From Halalkalibacter oceani (GTDB lineage: Bacteria > Bacillota > Bacilli > Bacillales > Bacillaceae_D), in NCBI RefSeq assembly GCF_023715605.1, contig NZ_JAMBOL010000023.1:1-50141 (forward strand): a stretch of DNA of 50,141 nt, read 5' to 3'. Position 1 is the first letter of the stretch. The number at the start of each line of letters is the position of its first letter. Positions 43,789 through 50,141 of the stretch are shown here, piece after piece. The notes under the pieces are model-generated. The model worked only from the letters and a program-made list of their open reading frames with translations, did not search any database and was not told the origin of the DNA. The position numbers and the translations under genes are program-made.

Positions 43789-44178
43789 TTGATAAAAAAA
43801 TATTGGCATATCATAATCCCTATAACCATATTAATTGGCTTTTTTGGATATAAATTATCGCTTAATGCAGGGATAGATGAAATGAACACGGAACAATTAG
43901 CCAATTTAATGAATGAGCCACATGAAGATGTTTTCTTTGTAGACGTTCGTGAGTCTCATGAATTTAATGAAGGGCATATAGATGGTATGATGAATATTCC
44001 TTTAAGTACACTAGGTGATCAAACCGAACTTATTCCTAAAGATCAAACAATCGTCATCATCTGCCGCAGTGGAAACAGAAGTCTTCAAGCTGCAAATGCA
44101 TTAAAGGATCTTGGGTATCAAGATTTAGTCAGTGTAAAAGGCGGAATGCTTAAGTGGGAAGGCGAGGTTACAAAATAA
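43789..44178 (+). CDS. membrane-anchored rhodanese
   Basis: A 129-residue protein. The TTG at 43789 lies eight bases after GAGGAGG; upstream in-frame starts overlap the promoter. An N-terminal signal anchor (HIIIPITILIGFFGYKLSL) precedes a rhodanese domain with VFFVDVRESHEFNEGHIDG and active loop ICRSGNRSL. The orientation of the catalytic domain is not certain; a basic N-terminus (MIKKY) predicts it outside, where it could capture extracellular sulfide products. It lies 89 bp ahead of cstR and is probably co-transcribed. Confidence 0.87.
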   Translation: MIKKYWHIIIPITILIGFFGYKLSLNAGIDEMNTEQLANLMNEPHEDVFFVDVRESHEFNEGHIDGMMNIPLSTLGDQTELIPKDQTIVIICRSGNRSLQAANALKDLGYQDLVSVKGGMLKWEGEVTK

Positions 44179-44267
44179 CTTCATAGGTGCTTATATGACG
44201 ATATTCTTAATCGTATTAACAAATAAACAACCAACTAGGTTTAACTGTAGAAAAAGGAGGGAAATCC

Positions 44268-44528
44268 ATGGAGTACAATGACAAAATGAAAAACAGAGTA
44301 AAACGTGTAGAAGGACAAGTCAGAGCGATTCTTAGAATGATGGAAGAGGGTAAGGACTGTAAGGATCTTGTCGTTCAGATGTCAGCCGCAAGAAATGCGT
44401 TGGACCGAACGATTGGTTTAGTCGTAAGCTCTAACTTAGAGCAGTGTGTCCGTGAGCAAATTGTAAAAGGCGAAGACACAGAAGCGCTTATTCAACAAGC
44501 TGTGAACTTATTAGTAAAAAGCAGATAA
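44268..44528 (+). CDS. cstR: CstR-type persulfide-sensing repressor of the CsoR family (YrkD-like)
   Basis: An 86-residue four-helix CsoR/RcnR-family protein. Cys31 (GKDCKDL) and Cys60 (NLEQCVRE) are exactly the pair used by S. aureus CstR to form di- or polysulfide bridges. The His of the Cys-His-Cys copper site of CsoR is absent, so metal sensing is unlikely. The N-terminal KMKNRVKRVEGQVRAILRMM is the DNA-contacting helix. ATG at 44268 behind AAAGGAGGG. It is the obvious regulator of the ATACC-N6-GGTAT sites between 31 and 47.5 kb. Confidence 0.9.
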   Translation: MEYNDKMKNRVKRVEGQVRAILRMMEEGKDCKDLVVQMSAARNALDRTIGLVVSSNLEQCVREQIVKGEDTEALIQQAVNLLVKSR

Positions 44529-44540
44529 TAAAAAGATGAT

Positions 44541-44584
44541 TGACAGGGGTGAGTGATATCAATTACAATACCCCTATAGGTTTA
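44541..44584 (+). promoter_or_regulatory. promoter 1 of module B with weak operator
   Basis: TTGACA (44541-44546), 18 bp, TACAAT (44565-44570), then ATACCCCTATAGGTTT (about 44569-44584), where the right half-site is imperfect. It precedes a second promoter 75 bp downstream. Confidence 0.55.
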
Positions 44585-44615
44585 AATGAGCTTTGCGAAA
44601 CAGATTAAAAAGTTA

Positions 44616-44657
44616 TTGACAAATTTTTTTATTCTTTTATAATACCTATAGAGGTAT
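44616..44657 (+). promoter_or_regulatory. promoter 2 of module B with operator over the start site
   Basis: TTGACA (44616-44621), 16 bp, TATAAT (44638-44643), overlapped by ATACCTATAGAGGTAT (44642-44657), a nearly perfect palindromic operator. This should be the main CstR-controlled promoter of the tusA-yrkE unit. Confidence 0.75.
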
Positions 44658-44688
44658 ATGTATTAAAATGAAAAGGGAGGCTATCTAA

Positions 44689-44916
44689 ATGAAGGCAGAT
44701 AAAGTTCTTGATGCAAAAGGACTAGCTTGTCCGATGCCAATTGTAAAAACGAAGAAGGCAATAAATGAGATGGAATCAGGTCAGGTTTTAGAGATTCATG
44801 CGACCGATAAAGGAGCCAAAAATGACTTATCGGCTTGGGCAAAATCTGGTGGGCATGAGTTACTATCAGATACTGAAGAAGATAGTGTATTGAAGTTCTG
44901 GATTAAAAAAGGCTAA
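44689..44916 (+). CDS. TusA-family sulfur carrier, copy B1
   Basis: A 75-residue TusA protein with Cys in AKGLACPMPIVKTKKA, nearly identical to those at 40627 and 48657. ATG at 44689 behind AAAGGGAGG. First gene behind the double promoter and operators. It accepts persulfide sulfur and passes it to partners; the partner is probably one of the DsrE or rhodanese proteins that follow. Confidence 0.92.
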   Translation: MKADKVLDAKGLACPMPIVKTKKAINEMESGQVLEIHATDKGAKNDLSAWAKSGGHELLSDTEEDSVLKFWIKKG

Positions 44917-44942
44917 CCAACCTATTTTTTTTGAAAGTTTAT

Positions 44943-44958
44943 ATACCTGTACTGGTAT
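44943..44958 (+). promoter_or_regulatory. CstR-type operator before yrkE
   Basis: ATACCTGTACTGGTAT. TTGAAA lies at 44931-44936, six bases upstream, and TATGAG begins 19 bases after it (44956-44961). The same TTGAA-N6-operator layout is repeated at 46160 and 47453. Confidence 0.65.
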
Positions 44959-44988
44959 GAGTTAAGCAAAAACAAAGGAGTGGACAAC

Positions 44989-45468
44989 ATGACAGCAAAG
45001 AAAAAAACAACAATCATTTTATTCAGTGGGGATTATGACAAAGCGATGGCTGCTTTTATTATCGCAAACGGTGCTGCAGCCTATGATCATGAAGTAACGA
45101 TCTTCTCAACATTTTGGGGACTAAACGCCTTCAGAAAAGATCAGCATGTACCAGTGAAAAAAGGATTCCTAGAAAAGATGTTTGCGAAAATGATGCCACG
45201 AGGCGCTGACAATATGGGGCTTTCCAATATGAACTTCGCAGGAATGGGACCGAAAATGATTAAGCATGTTATGAAAAAACACAATGCTATGCCATTACCT
45301 GATTTAGTCGAAATGGCACAAGAACAAGGCGTAAAGTTAGTTGCTTGTACAATGACAATGGATCTATTAGGACTACAAAAAGAAGAGTTGATTGATGGTT
45401 TAGAATATGCTGGTGTAGCCGCATATTTAGCTGATGCAGAAGAAGGAAATGTGAACTTATTTATTTAA
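44989..45468 (+). CDS. yrkE: YrkE-like DsrE-family protein
   Basis: A 159-residue DsrE-fold protein matching B. subtilis YrkE in length and start (KKKTTIILFSGDYDKAMAAF, IIANGAAAYDHEVTIF). The Cys is in LVACTMTMDLLG; a Met-rich insertion (MFAKMMPRGADNMGLSNMNF) is typical of the YrkE branch. I chose the ATG at 44989, eight bases after AAAGGAG, over a GTG at 44980 that overlaps it. It is distinct from the two shorter DsrE copies. Role: peripheral sulfur relay, probably membrane-near given the Met/Phe-rich segment. Confidence 0.88.
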   Translation: MTAKKKTTIILFSGDYDKAMAAFIIANGAAAYDHEVTIFSTFWGLNAFRKDQHVPVKKGFLEKMFAKMMPRGADNMGLSNMNFAGMGPKMIKHVMKKHNAMPLPDLVEMAQEQGVKLVACTMTMDLLGLQKEELIDGLEYAGVAAYLADAEEGNVNLFI

Positions 45469-45486
45469 CCCAAGGGGGTACTTAAA

Positions 45487-45849
45487 TTGGATTTAGTCAT
45501 AAATATTTTATTCGGTCTTATAGTAGCATTCTTTTTAATTAATAAGTTCATGCCTGTTAAAGGTGTAAAACAAATTTCAACGAGTGACCTTAAAAAAGAG
45601 TTAAAGAGGAAAGATGTTCAATTTATTGATGTGAGAACACCAGGTGAGTTTTCTAGAAACAAGATTAATACGTTCAAAAACATTCCACTCCATGAACTTT
45701 CTCAAAAAGGAAGTCAGTTATCAAAAGAGAAAGAGGTTGTTGTTATTTGCCAGAGTGGAATGCGCAGCAATAAGGCAACAAAACTTTTGAGAAAAATGGG
45801 TTTTCAAAAAATCACAAATGTAAAAGGCGGAATGAGCGCTTGGAACTAA
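45487..45849 (+). CDS. rhodanese with N-terminal membrane anchor
   Basis: A 120-residue protein. One N-terminal helix (VINILFGLIVAFFLINKF) is followed by a rhodanese domain with FIDVRTPGEFSRNKI and active loop ICQSGMRSN. TTG at 45487, behind AAGGGGG. It resembles YqhL-type small rhodaneses. The short, uncharged N-terminus and basic residues after the helix suggest the domain is cytosolic, the reverse of the protein at 43789. It is 18 bp after yrkE and 19 bp before the next rhodanese. Confidence 0.85.
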   Translation: MDLVINILFGLIVAFFLINKFMPVKGVKQISTSDLKKELKRKDVQFIDVRTPGEFSRNKINTFKNIPLHELSQKGSQLSKEKEVVVICQSGMRSNKATKLLRKMGFQKITNVKGGMSAWN

Positions 45850-45868
45850 CGTTAGGAGGAGATCAGCT

Positions 45869-46153
45869 ATGAAAGAAATCACACCAAAAGAAATAGAACG
45901 TCTCGTTAACCCCAATATTATTGATGTTCGTGAAACGGATGAGGTAGCAGCAGGGTATATTCCTGGAAGTGTAAACATCCCGCTTGGATTACTAGAATTT
46001 CGTCTACATGAACTAGACAAAACGAAAGAATATATTATCGTTTGTCGCTCTGGTGCTAGAAGTGGAAGAGCCACTGAGTTTCTGTCAAGTCAAGGGTTTC
46101 ATGCTACCAATATGGTTGGAGGCATGATGAACTGGGAAGGTAACGTTCAGTAA
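45869..46153 (+). CDS. single-domain rhodanese, copy B
   Basis: A 94-residue rhodanese with IIDVRETDEVAAGYIPG, active loop VCRSGARSG and MVGGMMNWEG. Paralogue of the protein at 38129, which has the same position just before the TusA-rhodanese fusion. ATG at 45869 behind AGGAGGAG. Expected to transfer sulfane sulfur in the cytosol. Confidence 0.88.
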   Translation: MKEITPKEIERLVNPNIIDVRETDEVAAGYIPGSVNIPLGLLEFRLHELDKTKEYIIVCRSGARSGRATEFLSSQGFHATNMVGGMMNWEGNVQ

Positions 46154-46171
46154 ATTTTTTTGAAATAAATT

Positions 46172-46187
46172 ATACCTATATAGGTAT
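46172..46187 (+). promoter_or_regulatory. perfect CstR-type operator before the second YrkF-like gene
   Basis: ATACCTATATAGGTAT is a perfect 16-bp palindrome. It is preceded by TTGAAA at 46160-46165 with a six-base gap, and TATTCA starts 19 bases after the -35 (46185-46190). Confidence 0.75.
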
Positions 46188-46208
46188 TCATTCTGAGGAG
46201 GATTATTA

Positions 46209-46784
46209 ATGGAAATGATTAAATATGATCAACTAGTAGATGCAAAAGGATTAGCATGTCCAATGCCAATCGTTCGTACAAAAAAAGCGATGAATGAGCT
46301 CGAACCAGGAAAAGTATTAGAAATTCAAGCAACAGATAAAGGATCAACTGCTGATATTAAGGCGTGGGCACAGAGCACTGGACATCAATATTTAGGAACG
46401 CTTGAAGAGGGTGAAGTGTTAAAACATTATCTGCGTAAGGCGACTGGGGAAGAAAAAGAAGAGAAGAAACACCCACATGTTGTAAACAACGAGGAACTTC
46501 AAGCGAAATTAGCTAACAATGAAGGGATTCTAGTGTTAGATGTACGCGAATCAGCTGAATATGCCTTCAATCATATTCCTGGTGCAAAATCTATTCCGCT
46601 TGGTGAACTTGAGAATCGTTTTAATGAACTAAGCGAGGATGCAGATATTTATGTTGTGTGTCGTACTGGAAGCCGTAGTGATTTAGCCGCACAAAAGTTA
46701 GCAGAAGCTGGATTTAAAACAGTTATTAATGTCGTACCTGGCATGAGTGAATGGGGTAACCCAACAGATAGTCTTAATAAATAG
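46209..46784 (+). CDS. yrkF: TusA-rhodanese fusion (YrkF-like), copy B
   Basis: A 191-residue fusion with the TusA Cys in AKGLACPMPIVRTKKA and the rhodanese loop VCRTGSRSD; LDVRESAEYAFNHIPGAKSI precedes it. ATG at 46209 behind GAGGAGG. It is the paralogue of 38473-39045 in every domain. It opens the operator-controlled second half of module B with a glutaredoxin inserted after it, absent in module A. Confidence 0.9.
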   Translation: MEMIKYDQLVDAKGLACPMPIVRTKKAMNELEPGKVLEIQATDKGSTADIKAWAQSTGHQYLGTLEEGEVLKHYLRKATGEEKEEKKHPHVVNNEELQAKLANNEGILVLDVRESAEYAFNHIPGAKSIPLGELENRFNELSEDADIYVVCRTGSRSDLAAQKLAEAGFKTVINVVPGMSEWGNPTDSLNK

Positions 46785-46795
46785 GAGGGGGCAAC

Positions 46796-47029
46796 ATGAA
46801 TCAGATTACAGTTTATACATCTAATCACTGTCGTTATTGTGTGATGTTAAAAAACTTTTTATCAGATCAAAACATTTCCTATAAGGAAGTGAATGTAGAA
46901 ACAAATCCTGCCATTATGCAGCAACTTGTAGAAAAAACAGGTCAATTAGGGGTTCCACAAACGGAAGTGAACGGCCAGTGGGTTGTTGGTTATGATCCAA
47001 ATAGCATTATGTCAGCATTGAGAAAATAA
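46796..47029 (+). CDS. glutaredoxin (NrdH/Grx-like)
   Basis: A 77-residue glutaredoxin fold with a CRYC redox motif (SNHCRYCVMLKNFL), the GVPQTEV cis-Pro loop and the GYDPNSIM end. ATG at 46796 behind AGGAGGGGGC. It lies between the TusA-rhodanese and DsrE genes, so it probably reduces persulfide or mixed disulfides on these carriers, with bacillithiol or thioredoxin reductase as electron source; that partner is inferred. Confidence 0.88.
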   Translation: MNQITVYTSNHCRYCVMLKNFLSDQNISYKEVNVETNPAIMQQLVEKTGQLGVPQTEVNGQWVVGYDPNSIMSALRK

Positions 47030-47046
47030 TAGGAGGTTGAAAGAAG

Positions 47047-47442
47047 ATGAGTAGAAAATTAGCGATTATCGCAAGCAATGGTGGGTTATTTGATGCCTAC
47101 AAAGTTTTCAATGTAGCAACAGCTGCAGCTGCAACAGACCAAGAGGTAGCTATATTCTTTACCTTTGAAGGTCTAAACCTAATTCATAAAGAAGCATACG
47201 GTCAATTACCAATGCCAGAGGGGAAAGAGCATTACCAAAAGGGTTTTAAGAAAGCAAATGTTCCAGCCATTCCTGAACTTGTGGAAATGGCTCAGGAAAT
47301 GGGGGTTAAACTAATTGGCTGTCAAATGACAATGGATGTTATGGAGCTAGAAAAAGATGCATTTGTTGATGGAATTGAAGTGGGTGGAGCCGTTACATTC
47401 TTAGAATTCGCCAAGGATGCCGATGTAACGTTAACCTTTTAA
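47047..47442 (+). CDS. DsrE/DsrF-like sulfur relay protein, copy B
   Basis: A 131-residue paralogue of 39063-39452: [33 protein letters not shown] and [11 protein letters not shown] with the single Cys. ATG at 47047 behind AGGAGGTTG. It lies 17 bp after the glutaredoxin and is followed by an operator and the dioxygenase-like fusion. Confidence 0.88.
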   Translation: MSRKLAIIASNGGLFDAYKVFNVATAAAATDQEVAIFFTFEGLNLIHKEAYGQLPMPEGKEHYQKGFKKANVPAIPELVEMAQEMGVKLIGCQMTMDVMELEKDAFVDGIEVGGAVTFLEFAKDADVTLTF

Positions 47443-47464
47443 TTAAATTTTTTTGAAGAAAAAT

Positions 47465-47480
47465 ATACTATTGGGGGTAT
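47465..47480 (+). promoter_or_regulatory. degenerate CstR-type operator before the second YrkH-like gene
   Basis: ATACTATTGGGGGTAT keeps the right half-site but has ATACT on the left. TTGAAG lies at 47453-47458 with the same six-base gap, and TATAAA begins 19 bases later (47478-47483), three bases before the ATG at 47486. Translation of such a transcript would need a start further downstream, or the site is an internal remnant; read-through from upstream is likely. Confidence 0.5.
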
Positions 47481-47485
47481 AAACG

Positions 47486-48613
47486 ATGACAGTAAAAGCA
47501 ATGAATTCAAAAGAAATAGCAAGAAAAGTAATCGAAAAGAAAGAGCTATTTATTCTAGATGTTCGTAATGAAGGGGATTTCGCTGATTGGAAAATTGAAG
47601 GAGAAAACTTTGATTACTTTAATATTCCTTATTTTGAACTATTAGATGGTGTAGAAGAAATCATGGATAAAATTCCAGCAGATAAAGAAGTCTTAGTCGT
47701 TTGTGCAAAAGAAGGTTCTTCAATGATGGTAGCAGAGATGTTGTCTGATGAAGGGCTAGATGTTTCTTATCTTGAAGGCGGAATGAAGACTTGGAGTGAA
47801 TATTTAGAGCCAGTTAAAGTAGGGGACCTAAAAAACGGTGGTGAGCTATATCAATTTGTCCGTCTAGGTAAAGGCTGTCTATCTTATATGGTTGTTTCAA
47901 ATGGGGAAGCTGCGATTATCGATGCAACACGTATGGCAGATGTGTATGTGAACTTTGCTAAGGAAATCAATGCAAAAATCACACACGTATTTGATACTCA
48001 TTTACATGCTGATCACATTTCTGGAGGAAGAAAAATTGCCGAAACAACTGGTGCAACGTACTGGTTACCTCCAAAGGATGCAGGAGAAGTGGTGTTTGAA
48101 TATGAGGCACTTGAAGGTGGGAATGACGTAGTGATCGGGAACTCAACGATCAACATTCATGCGCTATACTCACCTGGTCATACAATCGGATCGACTTCAT
48201 TTGTTATCGATGAAAAATACCTATTATCCGGAGACATTCTCTTCATTGATTCCATTGGAAGACCTGACTTAGCAGGACTCGCTGAAGATTGGGTAGGAGA
48301 TTTACGTGAGTCACTTTATAAGCGTTATAGAGAACTATCAGAAGAGTTAATTGTTTTACCAGCTCACTTTATGATCATTGAAGAATTAAATGAAGATGGA
48401 AGTGTGGCCGAGAAGTTAGGTACACTATTCGCTCAAAATCATGGACTAAATATTGAAGATGAAAATGAGTTTAGATCAATGGTGACAGAGAACCTACCAC
48501 CACAACCAAACGCGTATCAAGAAATTCGTGAAACAAATATGGGGAAAATTACTCCAGATGAAGAAAAACAACGTGAAATGGAAATTGGTCCAAACCGTTG
48601 TGCAGTAAGATAA
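47486..48613 (+). CDS. yrkH: rhodanese / ETHE1-type metallo-beta-lactamase-fold fusion, copy B
   Basis: A 375-residue paralogue of 39476-40612. The rhodanese loop is VVCAKEGSS; the MBL motif [11 protein letters not shown] gives His172, His174, Asp176 and His177; [29 protein letters not shown] and the NRCAVR end are kept. ATG at 47486 with GGGGG about seven bases upstream. Expected to be a persulfide dioxygenase fed by its own rhodanese domain. The active loop differs between copies (AKGGSS and AKEGSS), which may tune donors. Confidence 0.88.
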   Translation: MTVKAMNSKEIARKVIEKKELFILDVRNEGDFADWKIEGENFDYFNIPYFELLDGVEEIMDKIPADKEVLVVCAKEGSSMMVAEMLSDEGLDVSYLEGGMKTWSEYLEPVKVGDLKNGGELYQFVRLGKGCLSYMVVSNGEAAIIDATRMADVYVNFAKEINAKITHVFDTHLHADHISGGRKIAETTGATYWLPPKDAGEVVFEYEALEGGNDVVIGNSTINIHALYSPGHTIGSTSFVIDEKYLLSGDILFIDSIGRPDLAGLAEDWVGDLRESLYKRYRELSEELIVLPAHFMIIEELNEDGSVAEKLGTLFAQNHGLNIEDENEFRSMVTENLPPQPNAYQEIRETNMGKITPDEEKQREMEIGPNRCAVR

Positions 48614-48656
48614 TAAACGATAAAAAAATAGAAATTAATAACTGGAGGTTTTATAA

Positions 48657-48884
48657 ATGAATTCAGATAAAGTATTAGACGCAAAAGGATTAGCATGTCC
48701 AATGCCAATTGTAAGAACAAAGAAAGCTATGACAGAACTTGAATCAGGGCAAGTGCTAGAAATTCACGCAACAGATAAAGGAGCAAAAAATGACCTAGCA
48801 GCATGGGCGAAGTCTGGTGGTCATGAGTTACTATCAGATACGGAAGAAGATGACGTATTAAAGTTCTGGATTAAAAAAGGCTAA
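48657..48884 (+). CDS. yrkI: TusA-family sulfur carrier (YrkI-like), copy B2
   Basis: A 75-residue TusA protein with Cys in AKGLACPMPIVRTKKA, nearly identical to 44689-44916, including the HELLSDTEED end. ATG at 48657 behind TGGAGG. It stands immediately before a terminator and the exporter gene, as yrkI stands before yrkJ in B. subtilis. Confidence 0.92.
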   Translation: MNSDKVLDAKGLACPMPIVRTKKAMTELESGQVLEIHATDKGAKNDLAAWAKSGGHELLSDTEEDDVLKFWIKKG

Positions 48885-48892
48885 ATATAAAA

Positions 48893-48925
48893 GAAAAGGG
48901 AGCCGGGTTGGTTCCCTTTTCCTTT
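48893..48925 (+). terminator. terminator or attenuator between yrkI and yrkJ
   Basis: GAAAAGGGAGCC and GGTTCCCTTTTC pair (one G-U) with a small GGGTT-overlapping loop, followed by CTTT. It is leaky-looking, allowing reduced expression of the exporter. Confidence 0.6.
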
Positions 48926-48940
48926 AAAAGGAGGTAGGTT

Positions 48941-49720
48941 ATGATGGATTTTGCTTTTATTATTACAATCTTTTTAATTGGTTTCATAGGTTCGTATATT
49001 TCAGGAATGTTAGGGATTGGCGGATCAATTATTAAATATCCCATGCTTCTTTTTATCCCACCATTATTCGGATTGGCAGCTTTTAGTGCCCATGAAGTTG
49101 CAGGAATAAGTGCAATCCAAGTGTTTTTTGCTACAATAGGTGGGGTATGGGCCTATCGGAAAGGCGGATACTTAAATAAGACTTTAATTATTTATATGGG
49201 ATCGGCTATTCTAATTGGTAGCTTTGTTGGTGGTTATGGATCAAAACTGATGTCAGAAGGCGGAATTAATCTTATTTACGGAATTTTAGCGTTAATTGCC
49301 GCAGTCATGATGTTTATTCCTAAAAAGGGAATTGATGATATTCCACTTGATCAAGTGACATTTAATAAATGGTTAGCGGCTAGCTTTGCATTAATCGTAG
49401 GGGTTGGAGCAGGAATTGTAGGTGCTGCTGGGGCGTTCTTATTGGTCCCTATTATGCTTGTTGTTTTAAAGATTCCAACACGCATGACCATTGCTTCCTC
49501 GTTAGCTATCACCTTCATCTCATCGATTGGAGCAACGGTCGGGAAGATTACTACTGGGCAAATTGATTATTTTCCAGCTTTTATTATGATTGTGGCCAGT
49601 CTTATTGCATCTCCACTGGGTGCGATGGCAGGAAAGAAGATGAATACAAAAATTTTGCAAGTAATATTAGCTGTATTAATAGCAGCAACGGCAGTTAAGA
49701 TTTGGATTGATATCTTATAA
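48941..49720 (+). CDS. yrkJ: TauE/SafE-family sulfite/organosulfur exporter (YrkJ-like)
   Basis: A 259-residue membrane protein with about eight helices in two repeats. The family motifs [15 protein letters not shown] (repeat 1) and [19 protein letters not shown] (repeat 2) are present. ATG at 48941 behind AAAAGGAGG. Its position after a TusA gene matches B. subtilis yrkJ. It is the natural exit route for sulfite or thiosulfate made by the dioxygenase-like fusions. Confidence 0.9.
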   Translation: MMDFAFIITIFLIGFIGSYISGMLGIGGSIIKYPMLLFIPPLFGLAAFSAHEVAGISAIQVFFATIGGVWAYRKGGYLNKTLIIYMGSAILIGSFVGGYGSKLMSEGGINLIYGILALIAAVMMFIPKKGIDDIPLDQVTFNKWLAASFALIVGVGAGIVGAAGAFLLVPIMLVVLKIPTRMTIASSLAITFISSIGATVGKITTGQIDYFPAFIMIVASLIASPLGAMAGKKMNTKILQVILAVLIAATAVKIWIDIL

Positions 49721-49804
49721 AAGTAATACACAATGTAAACGATTATATAAACTTTTTTACTGGATATTTGTTTTGAAATTTCAAATAAGTCAGGAGGGAT
49801 TAAA

Positions 49805-50094
49805 ATGGTTAAAATAACTCCCATAGCAATCGAACAGATTTTAAATGAAGTACAAGATACAATCAAACAAGGAGTCGAACCCTTCATCCGATTAACCATG
49901 GGTATTGGTTGAGGAGGACCACAACTTCGCCTGGCTCTGGAAGAGTCAGCTTTAGAAAATGATGAAATTATGGAGCAGGATGGGTTTCAATTTTTAGTTG
50001 CTCAAAAAGATAAGGTGTTTTTGACACCCTTAAATTACCGAAAGTTGACGGTATTGCCTGTCCAGAATTAGTCGATTATAATGTCCGTATATAA
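49805..50094 (+). CDS. HesB/IscA-like protein with in-frame TGA (candidate selenoprotein), frameshifted near the 3' end
   Basis: ATG at 49805 behind AGGAGGG. Codon 36 (49910-49912) is TGA in the context RLTMGIG-X-GGPQLRLALEE, where HesB-type relatives have Cys (GFGCGGP). The frame then runs on to a TAG at 50069-50071. In addition, the T5 run at 50018-50022 seems one base short: with six T the protein reads KVFFDTLKLPKVDGIACPEL and VDYNVRI to the TAA at 50092-50094, ending VDY as expected for the fold. A SECIS-like hairpin follows the TGA. Read with Sec, it would be a thiol/selenol iron-sulfur or redox protein. Alternatives: a pseudogene with two lesions, or sequencing error at the T run. Confidence 0.6.
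49931..49949 (+). promoter_or_regulatory. SECIS-like hairpin downstream of the TGA codon
   Basis: CTGGCTC (49931-49937) pairs with GAGTCAG (49943-49949), seven pairs with one G-U, around the loop TGGAA. The loop begins 25 nt after the TGA, within the usual 16-37 nt window of bacterial SECIS elements, and has G at loop position 2. Confidence 0.55.
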
Positions 50095-50141
50095 TTCGAA
50101 ACATTTCGACATTTATAATTCTGGGGAAAGGAAAAAGACAT

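Overview
The window looks like a chromosomal or large-plasmid segment of a low-GC, endospore-forming Bacillaceae. The evidence is AT-rich DNA, strong AGGAGG-type ribosome binding sites, GTG/TTG starts, a spore-coat/alcohol dehydrogenase cluster matching the yraG-yraF-adhB-yraE-yraD order I know from Bacillus subtilis, and a sulfur cluster related to B. subtilis yrkDEFHIJ. No rRNA, tRNA or CRISPR array was seen.

Layout. (1) 1-4630: cadmium/zinc resistance operon (CadC repressor, CadA P-type ATPase, CadD-family transporter, CzcO-like flavoprotein) behind a promoter flanked by two palindromic operators. (2) 4976-19756: a complete Tn7-like transposon of 14,781 bp. It has TGT...ACA termini, TnsB-site arrays at both ends, a 5-bp target duplication (ACCAA) and tnsA-B-C-D-E. 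tnsD carries a frameshift at an A8 run. The cargo is a compact three-gene set: a protein with an N-terminal Hsp90/MutL-type ATPase and a C-terminal histidine kinase, a receiver-like partner, and an amino-group DNA methyltransferase. I do not recognise this set as a named system; anti-phage defence is my inference. The element splits a reading frame that becomes open again when the element and one target copy are removed in silico. (3) 20-25 kb: a defence-like neighbourhood with a membrane protein, a holin-like type I toxin with its antisense RNA, a TIR-like/P-loop ATPase protein and a divergent DUF4238 protein. (4) 24.9-27.3 kb: the yra-adhB spore cluster on the minus strand. (5) 27.3-31.1 kb: phage- or plasmid-like accessory genes including a PAPS-reductase-like PP-loop protein.

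(6) 31.1-37.9 kb: a double CstR-type operator and a decayed small gene, followed by a redox/regulatory operon: Lgt-like membrane protein, CcdA, TlpA-like thioredoxin, OmpR-family regulator, histidine kinase, 5'-nucleotidase-family phosphoesterase and a thioredoxin-fold/GerMN-like fusion. (7) 37.5-50.1 kb: a large reactive-sulfur cluster with eight rhodanese domains, five TusA domains, three DsrE-family proteins, two rhodanese/persulfide-dioxygenase-like fusions, SulP transporter, beta-carbonic anhydrase, DUF302, glutaredoxin, TauE/SafE exporter and a CstR-type repressor with Cys31 and Cys60 and no metal-site His. Seven or eight ATACC-N6-GGTAT operators lie at promoters across 31-47.5 kb and suggest one persulfide-responsive regulon.

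The last gene is HesB/IscA-like. It has an in-frame TGA exactly where relatives carry Cys (GIG-X-GGP), followed 25 nt later by a 7-bp hairpin with a G in the loop, which fits a bacterial SECIS element. It is a candidate selenoprotein, but it also carries an apparent frameshift in a T5 run, so decay or sequencing error must be excluded.

Best leads: the Tn7-borne kinase/receiver/methyltransferase set, the HesB-like UGA gene, and the CstR regulon with an unusual 19-bp promoter spacing at three sites.
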